Notes: a model not told the origin generated them from the letters alone. Shown: positions 35,799 to 47,443, numbered from the stretch's first letter. The stretch: DNA of 64,000 nt from Rhodanobacter denitrificans (GCF_000230695.2 NC_020541.1:3658001-3722000), one strand, 5' to 3'. Made by a program: numbers and translations.

Positions 35799-36656
35799 AT
35801 GAACAGCTTCCATTGCCGCAGCGCCTTCATCTCCGATGTGCACCTGGGCACGCCGGACTGCAAGGCCGCCTACCTGCTCGACTTCCTGCGCCGGCTGCGT
35901 TGCGAGAAGCTCTACCTGGTCGGCGACATCATCGACCTGGAGGCGCTGTCCCGGCGCCACTGGTGGCATGCCGAGCACAGCGCGGTGATCGCCGAGGTAT
36001 TGGTGCTGGCGCGTCGCGGGGTCGAGGTGGTCTACATCCCCGGCAACCACGACGCGCCCATGCGCGGCCTGCACGGACAGCACTTCGCAGGCGTGCGGAT
36101 CGAGCTGGACGCCGTGCACGTCGGTGCCGACGGCCGCCGCTACCGGGTCAGCCACGGCGACGAGTTCGACCCCGAGCGGATCGGCCGCCGCTGGATGCTG
36201 CAGTTCGGCGAGGCGATGCACCGGCTGATCTGCTGGAGCAATCGCCTGCTGCATGCGCTGCGGCGGCGGCTGCAGCTGCCGTACCTGCCGCTGTCGATCA
36301 TCGTCAAATCGCACGTGGGCAGGGCGCTGGCGTATATCCGCGCCTACGAGCAGCGCGTCGCCGCCGATGCGCGCGAGCGCGGTTTCGACGGCCACATCTG
36401 CGGGCACATCCACTTCGGCCACGTGCGCGAGCTGGGCGGCGTGCTCTATCTCAACGACGGCGACTGGGTCGAGCACTGCACGGCGCTGGTCGAGGACCAT
36501 ACCGGCGCGATGGAGCTGATCCACTGGAGCGAGCAGGCCACCGCGCTGGGCCGGGCCAGCCGCGAACTGGTCTGGCCCTCACCCGCCGCCGTGCTGGCGC
36601 TGGCGCCGCTGGCCGCCCGCCGGCACGACCTGGGCGAACTGCACCGGGCCGCTTGA
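35799..36656 (+). CDS. UDP-2,3-diacylglucosamine diphosphatase-like metallophosphatase
   Basis: The 285-residue protein has calcineurin-like motifs in order: D-x-H in SDVHLG (about 14-16), G-D-x-x-D in VGDIIDLE, GNHD, and GHIHFG (about 205). That order matches LpxH/LpxH2-type UDP-diacylglucosamine pyrophosphatases of lipid A biosynthesis. It also resembles other metallophosphatases of the family, so the specific substrate is uncertain. No membrane segment is evident. Confidence 0.85.
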   Translation: MNSFHCRSAFISDVHLGTPDCKAAYLLDFLRRLRCEKLYLVGDIIDLEALSRRHWWHAEHSAVIAEVLVLARRGVEVVYIPGNHDAPMRGLHGQHFAGVRIELDAVHVGADGRRYRVSHGDEFDPERIGRRWMLQFGEAMHRLICWSNRLLHALRRRLQLPYLPLSIIVKSHVGRALAYIRAYEQRVAADARERGFDGHICGHIHFGHVRELGGVLYLNDGDWVEHCTALVEDHTGAMELIHWSEQATALGRASRELVWPSPAAVLALAPLAARRHDLGELHRAA

Positions 36657-36738
36657 ACGGACCGCCTTGAAGGCCGGCGGGAACTCCGCCTGTCGGGGGC
36701 GGCGTATCATAGTCGCCTTCCCTGCCGGAGTTATTCCC

Positions 36739-37662
36739 ATGTCCCTCGACAGCGCCACCCGCGAACGTATCGAAACCCTGCTCAAGGACCACCGCGTGGT
36801 GCTGTTCATGAAGGGCAACCGCAGCCAGCCGATGTGCGGTTTCTCCGCCGCGGCCACCAACACGCTGAACGAGCTGCTGCCCGAATACCACACGGTCAAC
36901 GTGCTGGACGACCCGGAGATCCGCGAAGGCATCAAGGCCTACGGCGAGTGGCCAACCATCCCGCAGCTGTACGTGGAAGGCGAGCTGGTCGGCGGCGCCG
37001 ACATCATCCGCCAGATGTACGGCAGCGGCGAGCTGCACCAGCTGTTCGGTCTGGCTGCGCCGGACCGCACCCCGCCGGACATCACCATCACCGATGCCGC
37101 CGCCGAAGCGATCCGCCAGGGCACCGCGAACGCGCCGGGCATGGCGCTGCATCTGGAGATCGGCCCCGACCACAGCGCCGGCTTCCAGCTGGCAGCGGCC
37201 GGCGAGCACGACATCGTGGCCACGGCGAATGGGCTGCAGATCCACTTCGATCCGGCCAGCGCCCAGCGCGCCAAGGGCATCGTGATCGACTGGGTCTCCA
37301 CCGTGCAGGGCGAAGGCCTCAGCCTGAAGTTTCCCGGCGCCGTCGAGATCAAGCCGCTCAGCGTGCAGCAGCTCCAGCAGCGGCTGGCCGCCAACGACAT
37401 CACCCTGATCGACGTGCGCCCCGCCGCCGGCCGCGCCATGGCCGCCCCGCTGGCGCAGGCCCGGGTGCTGGAAGAGGAAGGCTACGAGAGCTTGGCTGGC
37501 CTGCCGAAGGACACCGCGCTGGCCTTCATCTGCCACCACGGCATGTCCAGCCGCGACATGGCCGAACGCTTCGCCGCGCACGGTTTCAGCAACCTGCACA
37601 ACGTGGAAGGCGGCATGGACGCGTGGGCCGGCGAGATCGACCCGGGCGTGCCGCGCTACTGA
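36739..37662 (+). CDS. Monothiol glutaredoxin - A-type-like - rhodanese fusion (Grx4 family)
   Basis: The 307-residue protein has three parts. Residues 1 to about 105 are a CGFS-type monothiol glutaredoxin (C33-G-F-S; WPTIPQLYVEGELVGGADI). Residues about 113-200 resemble the A-type Fe-S carrier fold (ITDAAAEAIRQ... LHLEIG... LQIHFDPASAQRAKGIVIDWV) but lack the Cys residues that hold the cluster in IscA. Residues about 208-302 are a rhodanese domain with active-site loop C265-H-H-G-M-S-S. CGFS glutaredoxins bind and hand on Fe-S clusters, and rhodanese moves sulfane sulfur. The ATG at 36739 is preferred over the longer frame starting 36667. Clear bidirectional hairpin downstream. Confidence 0.9.
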   Translation: MSLDSATRERIETLLKDHRVVLFMKGNRSQPMCGFSAAATNTLNELLPEYHTVNVLDDPEIREGIKAYGEWPTIPQLYVEGELVGGADIIRQMYGSGELHQLFGLAAPDRTPPDITITDAAAEAIRQGTANAPGMALHLEIGPDHSAGFQLAAAGEHDIVATANGLQIHFDPASAQRAKGIVIDWVSTVQGEGLSLKFPGAVEIKPLSVQQLQQRLAANDITLIDVRPAAGRAMAAPLAQARVLEEEGYESLAGLPKDTALAFICHHGMSSRDMAERFAAHGFSNLHNVEGGMDAWAGEIDPGVPRY

Positions 37663-37688
37663 GCGCCATCGCACCCGGCTGACACAGG

Positions 37689-37714
37689 AAAACGGCGCCT
37701 TGGGGCGCCGTTTT
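37689..37714. terminator. Bidirectional terminator hairpin
   Basis: AAAACGGCGCC / TTGG / GGCGCCGTTTT is an 11-bp perfect stem. On either strand the hairpin ends in a T4 run, between the Grx-fusion stop (37662) and the convergent TPR-hydroxylase stop (37737). This is a good rho-independent terminator candidate for both genes. Confidence 0.85.
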
Positions 37715-37736
37715 CGTGGAGCGGATGCGGCGCCGA

Positions 37737-39062
37737 TCAGGCAGGGTCGGCGGTCACCGCGCACGACGCGTTGAAGTCGCCGATGGCTTCGACCAGGTCG
37801 GTGACCGCGGCCTGCTCCGCCTCGCTCAGGTCGGGGTTCCAGCTGTCCAGGATCAGCACCACGCGGGTGAACTGGCTGCGGTTCCAGGCCTCGTGCTCGA
37901 AGGTGTCGTCGAACGTGACGCAGCTCCCCTCGCGCCAGGAATGGATCTGCCCGCCCACACGCAGCGCACAGTCGGACGGCACGATCAGCGGCAGGTGGGT
38001 AACCAGGCGGGTGTTGGTCACGCCGCGGTGCGGCAGGATATGCGTGCCCGGGCGCAGCACCGAAAACAGCGCTTCCGGCGCATGGTCGCGGATGCGCACC
38101 AGCGGCACCGCATCCAGCACGGCGCTGGTGCGCGGGCAGGCGGCGCAATGGTCCTCGTAGCGGTCGCCGTGGCGATGGAAGAAGTAGGCATCCCATGCGG
38201 CGGCGTGGCCATCCGACCCGCGCAGCATCGACTGCGCCTGCGTGGGGTCGTCCACGCCGAGGAAGGATTCCAGCACCTGCTCGCCGGCCAGCACGGCCAG
38301 CAGCTCTTCGCGCACCGCCGCGGCAGCCGCCTCCAGCGTCTCATGCCAGGGAAAGCGCTCGCGCGGGTAGAACGGCTGGCTGGGTATGTCGGGAAAATAG
38401 AGGAACAACGGACGCTGGCGCGGATCGATCGACGGCATCGGCTCCAGCCCGAGATGGATCGCCAGCGCGCGATCCACCCGGCGCAGCTCGGAGCGACCGT
38501 AGCGTTCGCGCAGCGGCTCCAGTGCCGCGTCGAACAGCCGCTGGCGCCCGGCGTTGGCATAGTTCATCGCATACTTCACCAGCTCGCGCAGGCCCGGCGC
38601 GGTGGTGGCGTCGCTGAGCCAGCGGCCCTGCTCCTGCGCACTGCGCACGGCCATGAAGTAGGCCGTCAGCGCCTGCTCCGCCCGCCCCAGCTGCTCCAGC
38701 GCGATGCCCAGTCGCAACCGCGCCAGGAACATGCTCGGCGCCGCCGCCAGCGCCCGCTGAAGGTGGCTGGCGGCGGCCTCGAAGTCGCCGCTGGCAAGAT
38801 GCACGCTGCCCAGTTGGTGAGCCACGCCGGGATGATCGGGATGCGCCCGCTCGGCCCGGCTCAGCAGCAGTATCGCCTGCGGCGCGTTGCGCCGGGCCAG
38901 CTCGCGGTCGGCCAGGAAGACCAGCGCGTCGACGTCATCGGGCTCGTGCTCGAGCAATTGCCGATAAGAGGATTCCGCCGCCGCCATCTGTCCGCCCTGC
39001 AACTGCGCGCGAACGGTCTCCCGCAATGACGACACGGGGTCGGGCGTAGGGGAAACGCTCAT
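37737..39062 (-). CDS. TPR - aspartyl/asparaginyl beta-hydroxylase domain protein
   Basis: The 441-residue protein has TPR-like helical repeats in residues about 15-190 and a C-terminal aspartyl/asparaginyl beta-hydroxylase domain. That domain shows GVTNTRLVTHLPL (predicted iron ligand H356) and FDDTFEHEAWN (H390). AspH enzymes use only two His ligands, with no acid ligand, and hydroxylate Asp/Asn in protein substrates using 2-oxoglutarate and O2. The start (MSVSPTPDP, 39062) is chosen over a longer frame at 39164 that would overlap the divergent gene. It is divergent from the first sulfotransferase, with 118 bases between the starts. Confidence 0.88.
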   Translation of the reverse strand: MSVSPTPDPVSSLRETVRAQLQGGQMAAAESSYRQLLEHEPDDVDALVFLADRELARRNAPQAILLLSRAERAHPDHPGVAHQLGSVHLASGDFEAAASHLQRALAAAPSMFLARLRLGIALEQLGRAEQALTAYFMAVRSAQEQGRWLSDATTAPGLRELVKYAMNYANAGRQRLFDAALEPLRERYGRSELRRVDRALAIHLGLEPMPSIDPRQRPLFLYFPDIPSQPFYPRERFPWHETLEAAAAAVREELLAVLAGEQVLESFLGVDDPTQAQSMLRGSDGHAAAWDAYFFHRHGDRYEDHCAACPRTSAVLDAVPLVRIRDHAPEALFSVLRPGTHILPHRGVTNTRLVTHLPLIVPSDCALRVGGQIHSWREGSCVTFDDTFEHEAWNRSQFTRVVLILDSWNPDLSEAEQAAVTDLVEAIGDFNASCAVTADPA

Positions 39063-39180
39063 CGATGGTGCTCCGCGGGTTGTGCCATGCCACTGCCGCC
39101 CGCACCAAGCGGACCGTGGTCGAACAGGCATAATAGCCGTTCGCGGCGCCGCCGCACCCACCATGCCTCACGGAGCCCGG

Positions 39181-40758
39181 ATGTCGGCACGATTGCACGG
39201 CCTCACCCCTGACCTGACGCGGGCCGTGTCCGCCGTCGCGCGCGCGCTCGACGAAGGTCGTCTCGATGCCGCGATCGCACACATCGGCCCCTTGCTCGCC
39301 AGCCAGCCCGACCACTCCGAGGTACAGCGCCTGCATGCTGGCATCCTGGGCATGCGTGGGCACCATCAGGAAGCCATCGCCCTGATGCGGGCGGCGCTCG
39401 CCCAGCACCCGGACGACGCGACCTATCTGAACACGCTGGCCACCCTGCTCGGCCAGGCCGGCGAATACGACGGCGCCATCGATGCCCTGCAGACCGCCTG
39501 CCGCCTGCAGCCGGACATGGCACTGGCCTGGTACAACCTCGGCGTCATGCTGACCCGCAGCGTACGCAACGATGAAGCCGAGGCTGCCTTGCGCCGCGCC
39601 GTGGATCTCGATCCGGGCGCCACCGACGCGCGCGCCTTGCGGGCGGACCTGCTGCGCATGCGCGGGCAACCATCCGGGGCCGCCATCGAATACCGCCGCG
39701 TGCTGGCCGAACGGCCGTGGGCCGGCATGGCATGGTGGGGGCTGGCCGACCTCAAGACCATGCGCATGGACCAGGCCGACATTGCCGCCATGCGAGCTGC
39801 ACTGCGGGAACCGCGCGCCTCCGAGGACGATCGTATCGCGATCGGCTTCGCGCTGGCGCGCGCGCTGGACGACCAGGGTCGATACGCCGAATCGCTGCAG
39901 GCGATCGCCGCGGCGAACGCCATCGCGCGGCGGCGCCAGCAGTGGAACGCCGCCGGCTACTCGGCCGCGATCGACGCCCTGGCGACGGCCTTCGATCCGC
40001 CGCCGGCCGGCGCGGACGAGCCCGGCCTGGGCCACGAGGTGATCTTCATCGTCGGCTTGCCGCGATCCGGCTCCACGCTTACCGAGCAGATCCTCGCCTC
40101 GCATCCGCAGGTGGAAGGCACCGGCGAGCTGCCGGACCTGCCGCAGGTACTGGCCGAGGAGTCGCGCCGGCGCGGGCAGCCGTTCCCGCGCTGGGTGCCG
40201 CAGATGCAGCCTGCCGACTGGTCGCGACTTGGCCACCGCTACCTCGAACGCACGGCCCACTGGCGCAAGCAGCGTCCGCGCTTCACCGACAAGCTGCCGA
40301 GCAACTGGATCTACGCCGACGCCATCCGCGCCATGCTGCCGGGGGCGCGCATCATCGGCTGCCGTCGCGACGCGCTGGAGACGTGTTTTTCCTGCTACCG
40401 CCAGCGCCTGGACAACAACGAATACAGCCGCGATTTCGGCGACCTGGCCAGCTTCTGGCGCGACTGCGACCGCAGCCTGCAACGGCTCGTCCAGCGCCAT
40501 CCCCAGGCGATGCTGGTGCACGACCATGAAGCGCTGCTGGCCGAGCCGGAAGCCCGCATCCGCGCCCTGCTGGCCTTCTGCAACCTGCCGTTCGACCCCG
40601 CCTGCCTGCGTTTCCACGAGAACGCGCGCGAGGTGCGTTCGCCCAGCGCCGGCCAGGTACGCCAGCCACTGCGCAGCGACACCGCACACAGCACGCGCTA
40701 CGGCGCCCTGCTCGATCCGTTGCGCACGGCGCTCGGGCTGCCGCCCTGGCAAGACTGA
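39181..40758 (+). CDS. TPR-containing sulfotransferase (1)
   Basis: The 525-residue protein has several TPR-like repeats (about 15-270, including AWYNLGVMLTRS and the D-P-G-A boundary residues). A sulfotransferase domain starts at about 285 with PAPS-binding loop V-G-L-P-R-S-G-S-T (291-299). The 3'-phosphate site is RRDALETCFSCYRQRL. These enzymes move sulfate from PAPS to a hydroxyl, often on a protein Tyr. I choose 39181 (MSARLHG), which has a GGAG just upstream; 39163 is an alternative. The gene is followed after 19 bases by a second paralogue. Confidence 0.9.
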   Translation: MSARLHGLTPDLTRAVSAVARALDEGRLDAAIAHIGPLLASQPDHSEVQRLHAGILGMRGHHQEAIALMRAALAQHPDDATYLNTLATLLGQAGEYDGAIDALQTACRLQPDMALAWYNLGVMLTRSVRNDEAEAALRRAVDLDPGATDARALRADLLRMRGQPSGAAIEYRRVLAERPWAGMAWWGLADLKTMRMDQADIAAMRAALREPRASEDDRIAIGFALARALDDQGRYAESLQAIAAANAIARRRQQWNAAGYSAAIDALATAFDPPPAGADEPGLGHEVIFIVGLPRSGSTLTEQILASHPQVEGTGELPDLPQVLAEESRRRGQPFPRWVPQMQPADWSRLGHRYLERTAHWRKQRPRFTDKLPSNWIYADAIRAMLPGARIIGCRRDALETCFSCYRQRLDNNEYSRDFGDLASFWRDCDRSLQRLVQRHPQAMLVHDHEALLAEPEARIRALLAFCNLPFDPACLRFHENAREVRSPSAGQVRQPLRSDTAHSTRYGALLDPLRTALGLPPWQD

Positions 40759-40777
40759 ACGCACGCGCGGACGCAAG

Positions 40778-42325
40778 ATGACGCCGACCATGCCTGCACT
40801 TCCGGATGAACAGCTGACGCTGCAAGCGGCGCAGGCGCAGGTCCTGCGCGGCGATGTGGCCGCCGCGGCGGGCACGCTGGAAGCGGCCATCGCTGCGCAT
40901 CCCGCATCCGACGAGCTGGCGCTGGCGCTCGCCGGCCTGGCGATGCAGCGTGGCGATCGACCCGGCGCCGAGCGGCGTCTGCGGGGCATCCTGCAGCGCA
41001 CGCCGGGCCACTTGCCCGCCGCTTTCATGCTGACGCGCCTGCTGCGCGAGCAGGGCCGGATGGTCGCCGCCGGCGAGGTCCTGACCGGTGCCTGCACGGC
41101 CGGCGCGACCGGCATGGAGCAGCGGATCGCCGCGGTGGAACTGCTCGACGACTGCGGCCGCCAGGCGGAAGCGCTGCGGCTGTGCACGGACGCGTTCGCC
41201 CACGGCCTCGACGATCCCCGCCTGCGCGCGCACGCCGGCGCGCTGGCCTCGCAACTGGGACGTTTCGACGAAGCCCGCCGGCACCAGCAGGCGGCGCTGG
41301 CCGGCAGCCCGCTGGCGCTGGAATGGCACGTCCCGCTCGGCCTGGCCGGGCTGCAGCGGTACCGCGATCGGCAACACCCGGACCTCGCGCTGTTCGAACG
41401 CGGCCTGGCCCGCGGCGACCTGAGCCCGCACGCGCGCAGCGGCCTGCTGTTCGCGTTGGGCAAGGCCTGCGACGACCTCGACGAGCATGCCCGTGCCGTT
41501 GCCGCCTGGGCCGAGGCCAACCGCATCGTGCGCCAGCATCACCCATGGAATCGCAAGTCATGGCGGCGCAGCGTGGAAATGCGGCTGGCGCGGCCAACGC
41601 CACCCGTCCAGTCCGGCGAAGATCGCGCCTGGACGCCTGTCTTCATCGTGGGCATGCCACGATCCGGCAGCACGCTGCTGGCCGAACGGCTCGCCTGCCA
41701 CCCGGCGGTACGGCATCGCGGGGAGCTGCCCTGGCTGCCGACCCTGGCGGCGCGCCTGGACGCCATCGCTGCGGAGCGCGAGCGCGCCGCGCAGATGCCG
41801 CTGGCCGCCGCGGCCTACGCCGCCCAGTTGGTGCAGGACGATGCCCCCGCCCGCTGGTACATCGACAAGCAGCCGCACAACGACATGCACGTGGACCTGA
41901 TCCTCGCGCTGTTTCCGCAGGCGCGGATCATCCACTGCCGCCGCAACGCCCGGGACACCGCGCTCTCGCTGTGGATGCAGTCGTTCCATCCCGGCACGCA
42001 GGACTTCGCCAGCGATTTCGCCGACATCGCGGCGGTCATCCATGGCTCGCGGCGGCTGATGGCGCACTGGCAGCGGCGCTACCCGGCCGCCGTGCGCGAA
42101 GTGCGCTACGAGGAACTGGTCGACGATCCGGATGGCTGCATCGGCGCATTGGCCGACTGGCTTGGACTGCCCGCTGCCATCGCGCCCGCGGCACCCGACC
42201 GGGAACGCGCCATCAGCACGGCCAGCCTGTGGCAGGCCCGGCAACCCGTGCACACCCGCTCGGTGCAGCGCTGGCGCGCCTACGCCACGCTGCTGCCGGA
42301 GCTTGCACGGATGGCAGGCGACTGA
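40778..42325 (+). CDS. TPR-containing sulfotransferase (2)
   Basis: The 515-residue protein has N-terminal TPR-like repeats (about 10-270). Its sulfotransferase domain has the P-loop V-G-M-P-R-S-G-S-T at 291-299, the same position as in its neighbour. The 3'-phosphate site is CRRNARDTALSLWMQSF. The start ATG at 40778 follows the stop of sulfotransferase 1 by 19 bases, suggesting one transcript and gene duplication. It ends 3 bases before the convergent third sulfotransferase gene (42329). Confidence 0.9.
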   Translation: MTPTMPALPDEQLTLQAAQAQVLRGDVAAAAGTLEAAIAAHPASDELALALAGLAMQRGDRPGAERRLRGILQRTPGHLPAAFMLTRLLREQGRMVAAGEVLTGACTAGATGMEQRIAAVELLDDCGRQAEALRLCTDAFAHGLDDPRLRAHAGALASQLGRFDEARRHQQAALAGSPLALEWHVPLGLAGLQRYRDRQHPDLALFERGLARGDLSPHARSGLLFALGKACDDLDEHARAVAAWAEANRIVRQHHPWNRKSWRRSVEMRLARPTPPVQSGEDRAWTPVFIVGMPRSGSTLLAERLACHPAVRHRGELPWLPTLAARLDAIAAERERAAQMPLAAAAYAAQLVQDDAPARWYIDKQPHNDMHVDLILALFPQARIIHCRRNARDTALSLWMQSFHPGTQDFASDFADIAAVIHGSRRLMAHWQRRYPAAVREVRYEELVDDPDGCIGALADWLGLPAAIAPAAPDRERAISTASLWQARQPVHTRSVQRWRAYATLLPELARMAGD

Positions 42326-42328
42326 GGA

Positions 42329-44158
<1,830 letters not shown>

Positions 44159-44175
44159 GTGAGAGGCAACTTTCC

Positions 44176-44210
44176 AAAAAAAAGAGCCGCGCGGGTTGCC
44201 CGCGCGGCTC
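44176..44210 (-). terminator. Rho-independent terminator of the TonB receptor gene
   Basis: On the minus strand GAGCCGCGCGGG / CAA / CCCGCGCGGCTC forms a 12-bp perfect stem followed by a run of 8 T (the A-run at 44176-44183 on the plus strand). It directly follows the receptor stop (44244). Confidence 0.92.
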
Positions 44211-44243
44211 GTCAGCTTCAGCTACTCAGTGCTGTCCAGTCAA

Positions 44244-47186
44244 TCAGAACGACACCGTCACGCGAGCCCAGTAGTAGCGGCCCTGCAGGTCGAAGTCGCT
44301 CGGATCGGTGTTGGCGTTGAGCGTGTTGTTGGCGTACAGGAACGGCGGCTGCTTGTCGAACAGGTTGTTCACGCCGACGTCGATACGGGTGTTGAGCGGC
44401 TCGAAGTTGTAGCCGAGCGACACGTCGTTGTAGATCGTCGCACCGTACTTGAGCACCACGCCCGGCAGGCCCTGCACCGGGTTCGTGTCCTGCGACGGGC
44501 TCTTCGAGCCGTTGCGGAACGCGCCGATGTAGCGCATGCGCCAGGAAGCACTCCAGTCGCCCAGGTTCCAGTTCACGAAGCCGTTGCCGCGCCAGCGCGG
44601 GAACAGGCACACGCCGCCACCGCTGGGGCAGGTCGACGCCTGGCTGGAGCCGAACGGCATGAAGTGGCCGGCGTCGTGGAACACCGTGTTGGCATTGGTG
44701 CCCGGCGCGGTCTGCTGGTCATAACGCGACATGTAGGTCGCATCCAGGCCGACCACGAACTTGCCGAACGAGAACTCCGGCAGGCTGTAGCGACCGGAGA
44801 AGTCGACACCCGCCACGTCCGTGCGGCCCAGGTTGCCGGTCGGCTCGACGATCTGCGCGATCTGGCCGGGGTTGGCACTGCTGGCCGGGAAGCGGGTGAT
44901 CAGCGGGCAGTACTGGGTGGCGCCGTTGTAGCAGAGGTCGAGCACGGTCTGCGCGCCGATCGAGGAGATCGTGTCGTTCAGGTACAGGTGCCACGCGTCG
45001 GCACTGAGCGACAGCCCAGGCACGTAGCTCGGCGAGTAGACGAAGCCGAGGTCGAACGACTTGCCCTTCTCCGGCCCGAGCGGGAAGCCGGCGTACTGCG
45101 AGCCGGAGGAAATGCCCTTGATCTGCTGGCCGAGCGCCACGTCCTGGTTGACGAAGCTGCCGTTGGTCGGCACGCCCACGCAGGCCGGATTGGCGGCGGT
45201 GATGCCGTCGCAGGGGTCGCTGCTGAGCTTCGGTGCGTCGCTGATCGGCGCGCCGAAGACGTTGCCGATGGTCGGCGCGCGGAACACCTCGGACATCGTG
45301 CCGCGCAGCAGCAGGTCGGTGATCGGGCGGTATTCCACCGCGAACTTGGTGTTGTTGGTGCTGCCGAAGGTGCTGTACTTCGAGTAGCGGTCACCGATGG
45401 TGACGTTCAGCATCTGCGCGAACGGCAGGTCCGACAGGATCGGCACGAATACCTCGGCGTAGGCCTCCTTCACGTTGTAGCCGCCACGCAGCGGCGAGCT
45501 GCACTGGCTGCCCAGGGTGCAGTTGCCGGTGGCCGGGTCGATCAGCAGCAGCGGATCGATTTCCGAACGGGTGTATTCCTTGCGGTAGGAAGCGCCCGCG
45601 GCCAGCTGCACGGTGCCGGCCGGCAGGTCGAACAGGCCGCCGTTGACGTCGGCCGAGTAGACGCGCTCGATCGCGAAGTTGTTGCTGATCGCCGGCACCG
45701 CGGCGGCCTGCAGGGCCGCCACCGAGTTCGGGTCGAACAGGTTGAACGGGTTGAACGGCATGCAGCCGGCCGCGCCCGAATCGCACACCACCTTGCCGGT
45801 AGCAGGATCCAGGTGCGACGGACCCAGGTCCGCGTTGATCTTCTCCTGGTTGGGCAGGCCGCGGGTGATGGTCTGCTGCGAGAAGTGGCCGTAGCTCATG
45901 CCCACGTCCCAGTTCCAGTCGTGGTTCAGCAGGTTGAAGTCACCCTTGAAACCGGTGTGGATCTGGTCGGTGGTGGTGCCGAAGTTGGCCGAGCGGTTGC
46001 CGGCGGAGACCAGGCGCGCGCGGTAGTCCAGACCGGCCCCCGAATACTCCTGGCCGAACGGGTTGTAGTACGCATCCTTGGAGATCACCGCACCGTAGAT
46101 CGAGCCCAGCAGCGCCGGGGCCAGCTGGAAGCCGGAGCTGGTCTTGTTGTGGTACGCGTCCATGTAGGTCTGGACGTGGTCACCGAGGTTGTAGGTACCC
46201 TTCAGCCACAGACTGGTGCGCTCCTGCGGGGTCTGGATCAGGTTGACCGTCGCGTAGTTGTACTTGTCGGCGTTGGTGAAGCAGTGGTAGTCGGTGGCGA
46301 TGTTCTGGCCGCTGGCACCCGGGTTCAGTGCCACGTTCTTGCAGTTGTACTGCCCCGGGCCGGTGCCCCGATACTGGCTCGGCAACTGGACGCGGCCGTA
46401 GGCCGGGAAGCTGGAACCGCCGACGTAGCTGTAGATCGGGGTCTGGCTGCTGCCGTAGATCGACACCGCGTTCTTGGAGAAGTCGCGGTTCTTGGCCAGC
46501 ACGGCTTCGGTCTTGTTGTAGTCGACGCCGCCCATGATGCTGCCCTTGTCGGACGTCTGGCCGAACGTGAAGGTGTAACCCTTCGAGCGACCGTCCGCAT
46601 GGCCGGACTGACCGTAGTTCACCGTGAACTGGGCGCCCTGGTAGTCCTTCTTCAGGATGAAGTTGACCACGCCGCCGATCGCGTCGGAGCCGTACACCGA
46701 GGAGGCGCCATCGGTCAGCACTTCGATGCGCTCGATCATGTCGGCCGGGATCGAGTTCGGATCGCCGTTGATGATGCGCTTGCCGTCGATCAGGATCAGG
46801 GTGCGCTGGGCGCCGAGGCCACGCAGGCCGATCGAGGAGCCGCCGGTGCCGCCGCTGTTGTTGACCTGCGGGTTGATGTTGCCGCCGGTCACCGCCGGCA
46901 GCTGCTGCACGATGTCGCCCAGCGTCAGTTTGCCGGTGGCCTTGATCTGCGCGGCATCGATGGTCACGACCGGGTTGGACGTTTCCAGGTCCACGCGGCG
47001 GATGTGCGAGCCGGTGACCACCACCGTCTGCAGTGTCTGCGCCTTCTCCTGGCTGGGTTTGGTGGTCGTGTCCTGACTGCCCGTGTCCTGGGCGAAGACC
47101 GTGCCCGAGGCACCGACCGCGATGACAGCACCCAGCGAAAGCGCGAGGCGGACTGCCGAAGAAAGTTTTGTGACCCCAAGTTTCAT
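44244..47186 (-). CDS. TonB-dependent outer-membrane receptor
   Basis: The 980-residue protein starts MKLGVTKLSSAVRLALSLGAV with a signal peptide ending VFA-QD (about 32). A TonB box-like segment QTVVVTGSHIRR (about 53-64) and a plug domain follow (NPVVTIDAAQIK; IGLRGLGAQRTLILIDGKRI; ERIEVLTDGASSVYGSDAIGGVVNFILKK). Then comes a long 22-strand-type barrel ending in the usual VSF aromatic terminus. Four cysteine pairs sit in external loops (such as CNLGSQC-like and CPSGGGVC). The ligand cannot be named; the neighbouring sulfotransferases and hydroxylase hint at a modified peptide or protein. A 522-base region lies upstream. Confidence 0.93.
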   Translation of the reverse strand: MKLGVTKLSSAVRLALSLGAVIAVGASGTVFAQDTGSQDTTTKPSQEKAQTLQTVVVTGSHIRRVDLETSNPVVTIDAAQIKATGKLTLGDIVQQLPAVTGGNINPQVNNSGGTGGSSIGLRGLGAQRTLILIDGKRIINGDPNSIPADMIERIEVLTDGASSVYGSDAIGGVVNFILKKDYQGAQFTVNYGQSGHADGRSKGYTFTFGQTSDKGSIMGGVDYNKTEAVLAKNRDFSKNAVSIYGSSQTPIYSYVGGSSFPAYGRVQLPSQYRGTGPGQYNCKNVALNPGASGQNIATDYHCFTNADKYNYATVNLIQTPQERTSLWLKGTYNLGDHVQTYMDAYHNKTSSGFQLAPALLGSIYGAVISKDAYYNPFGQEYSGAGLDYRARLVSAGNRSANFGTTTDQIHTGFKGDFNLLNHDWNWDVGMSYGHFSQQTITRGLPNQEKINADLGPSHLDPATGKVVCDSGAAGCMPFNPFNLFDPNSVAALQAAAVPAISNNFAIERVYSADVNGGLFDLPAGTVQLAAGASYRKEYTRSEIDPLLLIDPATGNCTLGSQCSSPLRGGYNVKEAYAEVFVPILSDLPFAQMLNVTIGDRYSKYSTFGSTNNTKFAVEYRPITDLLLRGTMSEVFRAPTIGNVFGAPISDAPKLSSDPCDGITAANPACVGVPTNGSFVNQDVALGQQIKGISSGSQYAGFPLGPEKGKSFDLGFVYSPSYVPGLSLSADAWHLYLNDTISSIGAQTVLDLCYNGATQYCPLITRFPASSANPGQIAQIVEPTGNLGRTDVAGVDFSGRYSLPEFSFGKFVVGLDATYMSRYDQQTAPGTNANTVFHDAGHFMPFGSSQASTCPSGGGVCLFPRWRGNGFVNWNLGDWSASWRMRYIGAFRNGSKSPSQDTNPVQGLPGVVLKYGATIYNDVSLGYNFEPLNTRIDVGVNNLFDKQPPFLYANNTLNANTDPSDFDLQGRYYWARVTVSF

Positions 47187-47443
47187 TTAAGACACCCTCC
47201 AGTTAATTATTGTCATGGGTCAGAACCCGACTTGAATTCTGCCCAGAAGCACAATCCAGCCTGTTGTCAGACCCGTGGACTTCAGACTCACGAACCCCAA
47301 ACCGGGCCGATACTAACAGGCAGATAACACTTGTGTGAACCCATATCAAACGCACACCCTACCCGGGTGGCCCAATGACTGTTCTGCGCGTCCTGCGGTT
47401 TGGTCGATCATTCGCCCACGCTGCCGGCCCTCCGACGGCTACT

